Source: Phoebastria nigripes
Lineage: Eukaryota > Chordata > Aves > Procellariiformes > Diomedeidae
Assembly: GCA_035582835.1 (NCBI GenBank)
Contig: JAYKAV010003432.1
Location: forward strand, 2,010,107 to 2,074,106
Reading direction: 5' to 3'
Length of the DNA: 64,000 nucleotides
Shown here: positions 11,871-22,655 of the stretch, one piece after another
How positions within the stretch are numbered: position 1 is the first letter of the stretch
Layout: each line of letters begins with the position of its first letter
The notes under the pieces: generated by a model
What the model was told of the DNA's origin: nothing
Databases searched by the model: none
What the model saw: the letters and a program-made list of their open reading frames with translations, nothing else
Made by a program: the position numbers and the translations under genes

Positions 11871-13783
11871 GTGGAAAAGACTCATCTCCTGGTGAAATCC
11901 GTAAGTGCCTGGTCAGACACCTTGTTGGCTGGAGCAAGGTCTGGTGAACCATGCTCGAGGTCCACCGGGTATTGCTGTGCCTGCCGGGAGGTTGGGGGCA
12001 CTGGGCTTTGGGGCACCCCGAGATCAGGCAGTCTTTGTGCTTATTGCAATTTTCTCTGCCTCAGGCTTGTTTTCTGTGCTTCTATCCTTTTTTTCCTTAA
12101 ATCCTTTAAGGATTCAAGCTGTACGCAGGATGGAGACAGCTCCCTGGAGTGCTCCAGGTGCTGTCCCCGCAGGCACTCTCCTGCACTGACCCTCCCGGGA
12201 AGAGGCTGCAACTTGTGCAACTTCTGTGCACCTCCCTGGATGCTTCTACAGACAGAAGTAGTTTCAATGTATACACTTCATCCATAGGTGTCCCCTGCAC
12301 ACAGTTATTTAGCTAACTCTCCTACATCTGCACATCTGTAGAGGTTTCTATGTCTGCCCAGGAGTCCACTGTTCCCATTGGTTTTCCTACCCAGCCTGGT
12401 GATCCTTATCCTATAAAAGATGCCTGAAATTTCCTTGAATTGGGACATCTTCCACTTGCAAGCTCTGGTCAGAACAACAGGTTACATATGATTGATTTGG
12501 GGCGTTCCCCAGTAATTGGCATTATTCTGAGCGCAGCTCCCATGTGGAGATAAACAAGTTCTAAAAAAGCATCAACCTCCCAGCAAGAAGGTTATGTCTT
12601 TCCTGCAAAGATGCCCGCGTGCATCAGTTTTTTCATCACATGCATCTAGAAATGGGACATATATCTTGCATGCCTCTGNGGCCAGGGAGCATCCCGGTCC
12701 TCCAGCCTGGCGGCGCCGGGGCAGGAGGGGTGGCAAGAAGTGACCCAGTGCCTGTTCCTCTCCTCCCAAGCGAGGGCTTTTCATCTCGCACCAAAGCAAG
12801 CTTTCTTCCAAGTTTAACGGTTTATTCAGCTGCAGAGACAAACATTTCCCAAGCTGGAGAGAGAGACTGATAACTCTACATGAAATATTTTTTTCTGTAT
12901 TGCAAATGTGCTGCTCTGCTAAGGACTATGCAGACAACACTGAAATCCAAAGCAGATGTGAGGCATTAGGGTGACTACAATATAAGATTTAAATGCCTAC
13001 ATGTCAACCTGATATCCATGCGGTTTTTGCACCTTTGCATTTAAATGACAAGGCATTAGGAGGTGGATGTTAGCTGCCAACCAAAGGCAGATTCCCCTTG
13101 TTCTGGGCTTTAACATTACAATTGTTTACAGCAGGAAGGCTGGGTTGCAAGCGGATCCGTCCAGATGTGGCTGGACATCTGCCTGCCCTTGCACAGCGCT
13201 CTGCGGCAGCCAAGGTTTGTCTATTTGCTAAGCGGACGCCATAAATAAAGGCAGCCAAAGCAGCTGAGTGCCCTGCGTTGGGAGACCAGGTGAGGTTTCT
13301 TGCCCAGCTCGGAAAACATTTAGCAGCTCAAGGCTGGCTGTTTTCCAGGGCCTTGGCACTTTATCTAGGTGCAAACCTGTCTATGTGCCCTGGGGCCCCT
13401 CTCTGCTCCGCAGGACCACGGTTTCCAGCAGGGCTGGCCTTCAGCTCGGTGGGAGGAGAGACATGAGAGCGAAGGCTGCTCCTTCACTGCTTAAAGAAGG
13501 GAACATTTTCTGTAACTCGGGTTTAATCTCCATTGGAGCAGGCATGCCCTGCAACGCTGCACCCGTGTGTGCCCGGCTCATTGCGTGCAGTTGCAGGTGG
13601 CTGACTCTCTGGTGATGCTCAGCCGCGGCACAGGGCAGGGGTCTGCCGAGCTTCCTCCCCACGCCTCGGAGCAGTGCATCACCGAGTATAAACCCATAAT
13701 CAATTGTTATGAAAAGAGAATTGTGCCATGTGCTCGCAGCGCTTTAGTTTTTCATTAAATCACAATAAAATACCATTGGCCTA

Positions 13784-13801
13784 TGGTCTCCTGCGAGACC
13801 A
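13784..13801. repeat. Short perfect inverted repeat
   Basis: TGGTCTC, a four-base spacer CTGC, then GAGACCA: a perfect 7-bp stem within an AT-rich complex block. It could be a dimeric protein-binding site or chance; its flanks show no extended stem or terminator-like structure. Confidence 0.6.
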
Positions 13802-14589
13802 CTTTTAATGATTTATGTATTCATTTTCACTTGACAGCCAGCTGTGAGAGCAGGCGCTGCTGATCTAATAGATATAGATATATGCCGTTTGCCCGCTTAC
13901 TGTAAAAGCAAAGGAAAACCAAACAAAAAAGTCGATACACGTATCCTGCCTGGCAATGAGCAGGATAAACCCAGCTCCACACGCCAGAGCATTTCCCCTC
14001 CTGCCTCCGCGGGGCAGATGTTGGAGCACGTCAACGGATGGGTAACTTGGCTTTTATTGCAGTTTGGAAAATGGATCTCGGGGATGCTGCTCTTCAGGGT
14101 CCCACCCAGCACCCAGATTAGCAAAGTTCATTAAGCTGGCAGCAGTGGTGGGGGATGCTTGAGGCTGTTCCACTGGAGACGTGGGACGCAGAGCTGGCAN
14201 GTTGCTCGAGAGCTCCTCGCTGAACTTAAAGCATTAGCCAAACCCAAACCAGATTTTTAAGCTAATTCAAAACAAAACCAAACCAGATTTCTCAATGGAC
14301 TAAAAATACATTTCCTCTCTTTTCTCAGTCACTTGTGATGTTTTTTCCCTACTTTCCAGGGCTTCGTGCTCAGATTTCTCTTTCCCCTGGGCAGAGAAGG
14401 CTGGTGTGCTGATACCCAAGGAACCGGCTCCAGTTTTCCCCCAAACCCCTTCCTTTCTCACCTGTTGGGTTTTTTTTACCTTCCTGGTCCCTTCTAACAA
14501 GGTGGGAGGTTTTTTATCAGTTTGCTTTGTTGAACACCAAGCTTTAACATTTCCCCAGGGCAGTGCTTGCTGGTGTGATGCTGGGGTGT

Positions 14590-14608
14590 GGGGGGGGGGG
14601 GGGGGGGG
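14590..14608 (+). repeat. G19 homopolymer
   Basis: Nineteen consecutive G, preceded by GGGGTGT. It is capable of forming a G-quadruplex and likely to be length-polymorphic or mis-assembled. Confidence 0.95.
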
Positions 14609-16964
14609 AGGCGTCAGCCGAGTGCCCCATGGGGACAGAGCCAGGCGAGCGGGCCCTGTGCCAGCCATCCATCCACCCCAAAACAGAGGTGTCCCAGGAC
14701 CTGTCGCCTGAGGGCATTTCCAACTGTGCAGCTCCCGGGGCCGCAGGGGATAAGCAAACACACTGCTGACACGGGCTGAGTTAATGGGGGGATAACGGAT
14801 AGAATAAAACCTTTGCAACCTGCTGAGCGAACCCAAACTTGCTGAACTACTAGAACATTAATGAGTGAGAGATCTTAATTAAATTGTTTGTAATTAGCTC
14901 TCCCAGGAGGGAAAAAAAAGAAATGCAAAACTAGTGAATGCAAAATACCTGTAGCACTCATGCCGGAGCACGCGGCTCCTGCAAACACCCTTTCTGCGAG
15001 CGAGCAGGCACTGGTCCGGCTCCCCTTTGCAGGGAGTGTGCAGGGTGGGCTGGAAATGATCAGGATAGACTTTATGGCTATTTCTGTGCTCTACTGCAGT
15101 GTGTAGGTGCCACCGTCACAGAGGACTCCAAGCTCTCTGGCCTGGATTTTGGCTGGAGGTAACTGGAGGAGCACAAGAACCCTCTGCCTTCGGTCTGAGA
15201 AGGTGCTGGGTGTTAGGCTGAGTGTGAGGACAGGCAGGGTCTGGCTGGCGTCCCCCCGAGCAGCTCCTGAGCTGTGTGCTCTCCTCCGGGTATCTGCATT
15301 GCAGAGCTGAGCCTGAAGCGGGGGGTCTCGTTCAGTGCCGCACCTTTTGGGTGCTGGCCAGAGACACCTTGTAAAACCTGACAGCCAAAACCCGAGCAGG
15401 AGCCAGCCCTGAAAGTGAGCCCGTCTGCACCCCCCCCTTGCTGTGCATCCCATGTCCTACTGCAGCCAGGCGAGGGGGAGCCGGACCCGTTGTCACCGGC
15501 CGGGCACCTCCTGCTGCCAGCGGCCGCAGGCGCGTCGAGAGCATCCTCCCACGCAGCATGGGAGGAAGGAAGTTTTCCCCTTGCCTGAAGGATGCCCTTT
15601 GATATTTTTTTTTTTTTTGGTCATTTCCAACATTTTTCTGTCGTTCTTGTTGTTCTTCCCCATTTCCTTCCTCGTGGGTGTCACAAGCCTTTTCTTCAGT
15701 AATTTTTGTGGTTTTGCTTTCAACAGTTTGTCGTCTGGTTCCCTTTCGTTTTTCTCTCCGGCGTGAAAGCTGCCGCTTGCTGGCTCTCCTGCCGCTGCTG
15801 GATGTCGTGCCCTGGGAGAGCCCCGGGGAGCCTCTGCCGAACCGCAGGCAGGGATCCCGCACCCTGCCTGCTTTACCTGGCGCCCGCTCTCCTTCTGCCT
15901 TGTTCATTTGTGTTACACAAGTTGCATCCTCCCACAGCCCAGAGTCATTAATTAGTATTAGGGTCCCTTTTTATTACGTTGTGCTATTTATGCGTATAAA
16001 ACAACATGTTCCTTGTTGCAGGGAGTGTTGGAAACGATAAAGACAAATGCAGAGGGAGGTAAGCGGTGATCAATGGGAGGATTAGCACATGTCTTAGGAG
16101 TGCTTTGGTGAACGTTTCATTTCTGAGGGTATTGTTTTTAACAAAATAATGTATTCCTACTGCCTTGTTAGCTGTCTCGGGTAGTTCCTTTTTAAAAGAA
16201 ATCCCATTTTTCATTCCAGATGTTCAAAGCTGGATGTCACAATACCTTTCAAGTTAATCAAAACCAGCTTTTGTAATTAGCTTGCTGCATCAGATGGGGA
16301 CGGGACACCCTTTAGAAACAGGTTCTGATAATAAACCCATTAGGCAGGTTCTGTTTCCAGTAAAGGAGATGGCCTGTAATTAATTCCTCTCTGAACAGAA
16401 ACAAGGTGAGCAGATGGCTTAACCCCCAAAATAGATGCACTATTTTTGCAAAAATAGATCATAGCAGGCGCCCTGGGTCAGGTTTCAGAAGTACGTTTTC
16501 GCCCGCCTGACCCACCCGAGGAGATGCTGCAGGTGAGGGGGAGACGGGGTGCCCACGCCGGAGCACAGCCAGCGGACCCCGCCATCTCTGCTTGTGCATG
16601 ACCTCCGTGGCGATAACCTCACACGTGCTGGCAACCAGCCCTGCCCACGCCGAGTGTCTGAAAGTCTGTCTCTCCGGTTTTAGTGCAGGAGATGGTTTTG
16701 ACTCAGTTTTGCCAAGTTTCCCCGGTGCACCCGCTCGCCATGCCGGAGCATCGCTCGGCATCTTTCCCCGCGCCAGGCCAGTCCCCGTCCGGCTTTGAAG
16801 TGCCGTATCGTGTCGTTTCTCCCCGCGCACATATGGACGGCAGTAAGTGGAAATTCCTCCCCAAAGCCTTTAGTTTGCTCACAGCTCTGCCTGACACCCC
16901 TAAAATAGCACAGCATCCTGTTCGGCCCCGCTGGGGTGCAGACCTTCCTGGGCAGATCCGTCAT

Positions 16965-17020
16965 TTGCATTGATAATTAGCTGCTGGGAGCATTGCATTG
17001 ATAATTAGCTCACTGGGGGC
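16965..17020. repeat. 28-bp direct duplication with homeodomain-type core
   Basis: Two adjacent 28-bp copies, each beginning TTGCATTGATAATTAGCT and differing at a few positions afterwards. The first copy is preceded by TCA, creating the octamer-like ATTTGCAT at 16963-16970. Both copies keep the TAATTA core intact while the tails diverge, which hints that the core may be the constrained part. Confidence 0.8.
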
Positions 17021-17574
17021 ATGCCCTGACCTCTTGCATTTCTCTCGACAGACATTTTGCTCATGCAAACGTTTACAGGGAGCACTGGTCTGGGTTTGCT
17101 TCATTTAGAGGTGGGTAGGTGGGAGTGCGGGGTGTACGTGGGGGCGGCGGGGGCTGCCCCAGGGGCTGGCAGCTCTCCCTGCCCACACTCACGGCCCTGG
17201 CAGCTCTCTCCAAAACGTGAGGGGTTCCCAGGCAGCAGCCCAGGGAGCTGGGCTGAGGGCTCAGGAGAGGAGAGCTTAGCTCCTGGCAGGGGGAACTGGG
17301 GACTTGAAAGCAAATTAAAATGCGTTTCTGTAGTACATGGAGTGCTGGTGGGACCTGCTGCAATTGGAGTCCTGGTCATGCCCATCGCCTTCCCCCCCAA
17401 ACAGACATTCATGGGCATCCCCACAACACCCACAGTTACTGGCATGCACATATCAGTGGTCATTTCACACCAGTGAAAGGACAAGAAGCAACTGGCACAA
17501 GTCAAAATACAGAGAATTCCACTTTAATCCTTATGATTTTTTTTTTTTTTAATTGTGAGAGCAGATGAACAGTA

Positions 17575-17705
17575 GGAAGAGTTGTCCAGAGAGGCTGTGG
17601 AGTCTCCATCCTTGGAGATATTCCAAAGCTGTCTGGACATGGTCCTGGGCAACTAGCTCTGCTTTATCTTGCTGGAGTCTGAGGGAAGGACTAGACGATA
17701 CTCCA
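17575..17705 (+). mobile_element. CR1 LINE fragment
   Basis: The string CCAGAGAGGCTGTGGAGTCT, then CCATCCTTGGAGATATTC, then the GGGCAAC and GGACTAGACGAT boxes, follows the consensus order of the avian CR1 3' region. It stops before the terminal 8-bp repeats, so both ends are truncated. The flanking 16-T run at 17537-17552 is separate. Confidence 0.85.
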
Positions 17706-19407
17706 GAGATGCCATATGCACAGATGAGCTTTGCTGGGGCTAGCCGGCCGGCTCTGAGGGTCTCCTAAGTCTGCAGGAGCCGGTGTACGCACAGAGCTGC
17801 TGCCCGCTCCTCCTGCCCTGCCGGAGCTGGACGAGGAGATGGTGTCAAGCACAGCTGGGCAGGGATGCTCAGCCACAGGAGCAACCTGTCCTGTTCCCAA
17901 AGGCAGGGGTAAACTGAGTCACAGGGTGACACAGTCTGGGACTGGTGCTGTTTGGGGCAGGGCGCTCTCGGGGGGAAGGCAGAGGGGAAATAATAGGATG
18001 GGAGATCTGAGCCTTGCGGCTGCTGTGGGCTGGGTGGTGCTCAGCAAAGCCAAGCCAGAGCTAGGCTGGGAGAAAACAGGGAAATGATCTGAAAATAGCC
18101 AGAGTCTACCAGGGAAGACCTGCTGGGAGCTCTTTGCACAGCCCGAGCCAGGTTGTGCCCCCCAGCAATCACGTAAACAGCTCCGGGAAAGTCGGGTGGG
18201 ACCCTGCTCCGAGCCAGGAGCACCCCTCTGGGAGGGGAAAATACAACCGGCCAAGGCGGGTGCGGGGGCTCGCTGGGCAGATCTGGTCTCATGCAACCTT
18301 GCCACNTGGCATGGGTGCTGCTGGGGGTTTGTTCCACCTTTGCACTGCACTCACCCACTTTGCAAAGCTCTTTGGGCTCCGTAGAAATGAAGGTGGAGGA
18401 TGCAGCTTGCTGCCCGCCTGGTTTGTGGATTTAAAATTGTGTTTTTCTGGCTGGGGACACAACTCAGCCATTGGAGTTTGGCATCTGAAAGCGGGTTTGC
18501 AGTGCCGGCGACGGGGGCCAAAGGCAGAGGTTTGCTGGGAGCCCCTCTGCCCCGCGCGGGGACGGAGCGGGGCAGCAGACAGACAGCCCCGGCTGCCGCA
18601 CAGACGCTTGATTCAATTTATGCGGGACAGACATGAAAATGATTTGCAATGTCTTCTCTTCCTCAGAAATCATTTTATTAATCTCTTTTAAAAGTGCCTT
18701 TGAGTTTGTTCTCAGGTCAAGAGTAATGAAGGTAATTATGGACGGACTCTGAGCTCTGACATAAAACAAAAGCCAACCAGAAAGCCATTTGGTGATTACA
18801 CATTTCTATTCCAATCTTTTTTCCACATATCCCTCTTTCTAACATGGTTATCAGAAGCTGAGTTCACAGGATTCGAGCGTAGCCAAAGTAAACAGACCAA
18901 GAATTTGGAAAGTCATTCATCTTAATCCAACAAAAGGGCGATAATCCAGTTTATTGGATGCGAATGCTTTGAATTTTGTCAGCTAAATTGGGTGGTGTGG
19001 CGGTGCCTGGCTTGCCAGCCAAAGGAGAAGGGGCAGCAAGGACCGCCGGCAGCCCCGGGGTGGCCTCCCGTGGGCTGGCAGTAGCTTTCTGATTCCTGCA
19101 AGGCAGCCAGGATGGCCCCCAGCATCTCCCACTCATGGGCTTTGCCACCCGGGGCCAGCGGGCTTCCCGAGGAGCCGCGGCAGAGCAGGCTCCCCACCTT
19201 TCCACCCCTGTGCTGCCGGGGCTCCTCCATCCGCCCTCTTTCCCCCCGTGGCCGGTTCTCCTGCTTGCCCTTTCCTCATCACATTGCACAATATTTGCCC
19301 GTCCCACCTCGCAGGGACCTGCAGGGTATGTTGTGCTCTGCGTACAAAACACCCCCCAGCACTGCAGGTCAGTGCCACAGCTCTGCAGCACCCACAGGTG
19401 CCTGTGG

Positions 19408-19749
19408 GTCTGCATCACCCGTGCAGGTTTGCATCACCCGTGCAGGTTTGCATCACCCATGCAGGTTTGCATCACCCGTGCAGGTTTGCATCACCCATGC
19501 AGGTTTGCAACACCCACGTGTGTCTGCATCACGCATGTGAGTTTGCATTGCCCACACGGGTTTGCATCGCCTGCACAGATTTGCGTCGATCATATGGGTC
19601 TGCATCGCCCACGTGGGTTTGCATCCCCCATGCGGGTTTGCATCACCCAGGCAGTTTTGTATCACCCGTGCAGGTTTGCATCGTCCACGCGGGTTTGCGT
19701 CACCCACGCAGTTTTGCATTACCCATGCAGGTTTGCATTGCCCACGTGC
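19408..19749. repeat. 19-bp minisatellite, 18 units without indels
   Basis: Tandem array of a unit close to GTTTGCATCACCCATGCAG. The first unit starts at 19408 and the eighteenth at 19731, exactly 17 x 19 bases apart, so no unit has gained or lost a base. The 5' units are nearly identical and units become more diverged to the right. Most differences are CG to CA or TG transitions, consistent with methyl-CpG decay. Because 19 is not a multiple of 3, each frame cycles every 57 bases and long frames stay open across the array on the plus strand; this is a by-product of the unit, not evidence for a protein. Confidence 0.97.
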
Positions 19750-20759
19750 TGCACTCGCAGCTGAGCACCATCACAAGCCTCCTACACCACCTCTCCTGCC
19801 TGGGCCACCTTCCCAAAAAAACCCTCTGCAAACCCCACTGCACTGCTGTTCTGCATCGCTGTCGCCGGCGTGCTGGGCCTGCCATCTGTCAGGACAATAT
19901 CTCTTTGTTTCCCGGCACTCCCCACCTTGTGCCGTCTTCCTCTTGGGTTTAATTCATCAGCTGTTTGGGGCAGGGGCTGCTGGGTGCTTTGCAACCACTT
20001 CTGCTCATTTTTAAGGAGTTCAGCTATTGCTAATGGGTGTCTTCTGGGTAAGCAGGCAGCGGCAGCACACGTAGGTGGAGACTGAGCTCAGAAGTGACTT
20101 CGGTGGCTTTGAAGCTCTGCTCCGTACTGCCTCCACCTGACCTCCTCGTCTGTGCGTGCCCCGCAGCCGGGCAGTGAGCGAGCCTCGCGGCCGGCCAAGG
20201 TGAAGCGGGGACAGCGGTGCCGGTTTCCTGAGCCTGAGCCACGCGGGTGACACGGCTCGCCCACGGGAACAGGCGGTTGCAGCCAAAAACCGCAGCCCGT
20301 CGGGAGGGCAAGCATGGCAATGTCAGTGCAGTCACAGGGAAGCTGCAAAACAGATACAGCAGCTGATAAAGTGGTAGGTAAACAAATCCATGAGTATTAA
20401 AGTTTAGGCTCTAGTAATTAGTGGAGAAGTACAGGATAATAAGCACAGCAGGATGTCCCTCAAGGTACTTTAGGCTCCTACTGTGTTTATTATCCAGTAT
20501 CAGTATGGAAATATATGCCTGACTACATTTATGGTGGCATTTAGAAGTTTAAAACAGACTCTTACGCTCAGGAAGAGGTTACTAAATGACTCGCCCTCCG
20601 AGGTCTTTCTGCCGGTTACCATCCCGCGGCTCCGCACGTGCCGTGTGCCGGCGGGGCGGGCTGGCACCGCGGTGCCCAGGCGGGGCTGAGCCGGACAGGG
20701 GACCCTGGCAGGGTGCTGTCCCCGTGGAAGCGGGGAGCAAGGTGTTTTGCCACGGCAGG

Positions 20760-20781
20760 GCAGAGCAGAGCAGAGCAGAGC
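20760..20781. repeat. 5-bp tandem repeat (AGAGC)
   Basis: Four to five copies of AGAGC within a GC-rich stretch. Short and perfect; no function apparent. Confidence 0.85.
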
Positions 20782-22494
20782 ATCCTTCCNGCCCTCCCAG
20801 CCGCCCCCCAGCACAGCCCCACACTTCTGCCCGAGGTGGGGGGAGGCGAGCGCATCTCCCACCTGCAAACCAAACCCGGTGCTCCCCAGCACAGGGACGG
20901 GTGATTTTGCAAAATGTCAGCACAAGCATGTTTGCCATTTCCAGCAAGGAAAACACTGCTTTCCTATGAGCTAAGCCAGGTGGGGGTCCGGACCCGAACG
21001 CGTGTGTGCGGTCCCCACCCATGGGTGCCTGGCACACGTGTGGACCAGTTGCCCCTCCATCCCCGCCAGCCCGCTTGCCCAAACCGCTGGGTCCCGCCGG
21101 GCTGGACCGCGCTAGATGGCACTGTGGGATGNGGCAGGCCGAGGTTCGCTTTTTGACACACATCTGTTATTCCCCGCTGCCGCGCGATCGCCGGCTACAC
21201 CGCGCGGCACTGATGGAGAGCTGTCCCAGGCTTTCTTGTGGTCTCCCTGATGTACCCTGGGTGGTTTAGATCCAGCAAAGGGATTTTTTTTTTTTTTTTT
21301 AAGACACTATTCTTAATCTAGCTTGGGATGTCTGCAGCTTTGCAAAGCAGTGAAATGCATGGAAGTTGTGCTGTAGTGACGGATTGGGTTGCACGTACCC
21401 TCGGCATTGTTTCAAGCCGACTTTGTGCTGCCAGATTTTCTCCCCACCCCGTTCAGAAATGCTCAGGTAACGCACACAGACCCTGTTATTTCAGAGAAGG
21501 GCCTGTCAGTATCCTGAGATTATTCCCTGCCAGGAAAATGCAATGAGGAAAAATAAAAAGGCAGCAAAAAGAAAGAAAAAGGCTGTTAAAATAGCCATAG
21601 TGAGGGTGGGCAATGTGAATAAACAGGATTCCTGCAAAAGCACAACTTGAAAACTTGACTTAGAGAGAAAAAGTGCCGAACCCAGCCCCAGCCAGTCCCC
21701 GGGGGCAGCTGTGGCCGGGGCAGCCCCTCACCGAGGTCCAGGGTGCGGCGGGAGATGGGGCGGCTGCATCCCCCGAGCCAGACCTGCCGTTACCAGGCGA
21801 AGCCGGGTCGGTGCAGTCTGGGGTCTGGCCCATGCTCTTGTGCATCACCCTGGCACAGGATTTGGGGTGAGGCGGCCATGCCCGTGCCCCCCTGCCGCTG
21901 CGTCCCCTCCCTCCGGGGATGTGTCCCAGCAGCATCAGTCCCCGGCTCCGACACCGTCCTGCAAGCGTCCCGCGAAGCGCACCCATGCAATGCCCTGCTC
22001 NCGGGGCTGGGGGGTCCCGCGCCCCGGGGGGTCTGCGCCCACCGCCCCAGCCCTCCCCTCTCCTGATCTCAGCCCCAGGCCCCGCAACAGGCTCCGCGTT
22101 GGTCACAGGTCGTAAATCATGATAATAATCCTGTGTGCTGGGAGGCAAAGGAGCATCATTTTGTGACTGCAGGCAGGAGAGCAGGGCATGCTTAGTGTTT
22201 CCAAGGGCAACAACAACAACAAATAAAATCAAAAGATTGCAAGTATGTTGGAGTAAACGACCCATCTGTAATTGTTTTCTTATTGTGTTTGATCGTGGTG
22301 GAGATGGTAGGAAGGATTGATCGCTCCATATACTTAATACCTTTTATTTGTTTGGGGGACAAGGTAAAAGATAGATCTGTGGAAAGAGGGAATATAGAAA
22401 TTTTAACTGCAATGAATAAGCAGAACAAATGTATTTCCCCTGGCCCTCTCTTAATTTTATTTGTGTCAGTCTATTTGCNGTGGGAACTCTGCCT

Positions 22495-22655
22495 GAATCC
22501 CAAATTATTTTAGTTAGTTAATCTGCTCAGTGCCAGTTTATTCTGCAAACAGTCTCTGTAAATCCCAAATAATTGTAGTTAATCTGGTCAGTGCCAGCCT
22601 ATTCCGTGGGCAGCCCATGTAAATCCAGAGATCCATCAGTTAAATTAGGTCAGTG
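22495..22655. repeat. Degenerate tandem repeat of about 60 bp, 2.6 units
   Basis: Three successive segments starting near 22495, 22559 and 22618 share the order AATCC, a TAGTTAATCTG-type box, and GGTCAGTGCC. The second copy reads TAGTTAATCTGGTCAGTGCC. The first and second are close; the third is diverged and shorter. Each copy repeats a TTAA core next to GGTCAGTG, which could be a repeated binding site. Confidence 0.75.

Larger units (their letters stand above)
11250..17574. other. Intergenic sequence, TCF4 downstream flank
   Basis: No recognisable gene. AT-rich complex blocks lie at about 11380-11870, 12880-13060, 13680-13830, 14830-14930 (containing TTAATTAA at 14875-14882) and 16080-16450. 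GC-rich, unstructured sequence lies between them. Open frames such as 14300-14836 and 15332-15907 on the minus strand match nothing known and look like chance openings in GC-rich DNA. Confidence 0.7.

Noticed and set aside
13784..13801. Possible small structured RNA around the perfect inverted repeat
   Set aside because: The stem is only 7 bp and does not extend; there are no box motifs or flanking pairing to support an RNA gene.
19135..20014. Plus-strand open frames of 150 to 234 codons with repeated CITRAGLHHP-type peptides
   Set aside because: They are by-products of the 19-bp minisatellite, whose unit has no stop in the plus-strand frames. Two different frames are open at once and the peptide repeats have no family match.
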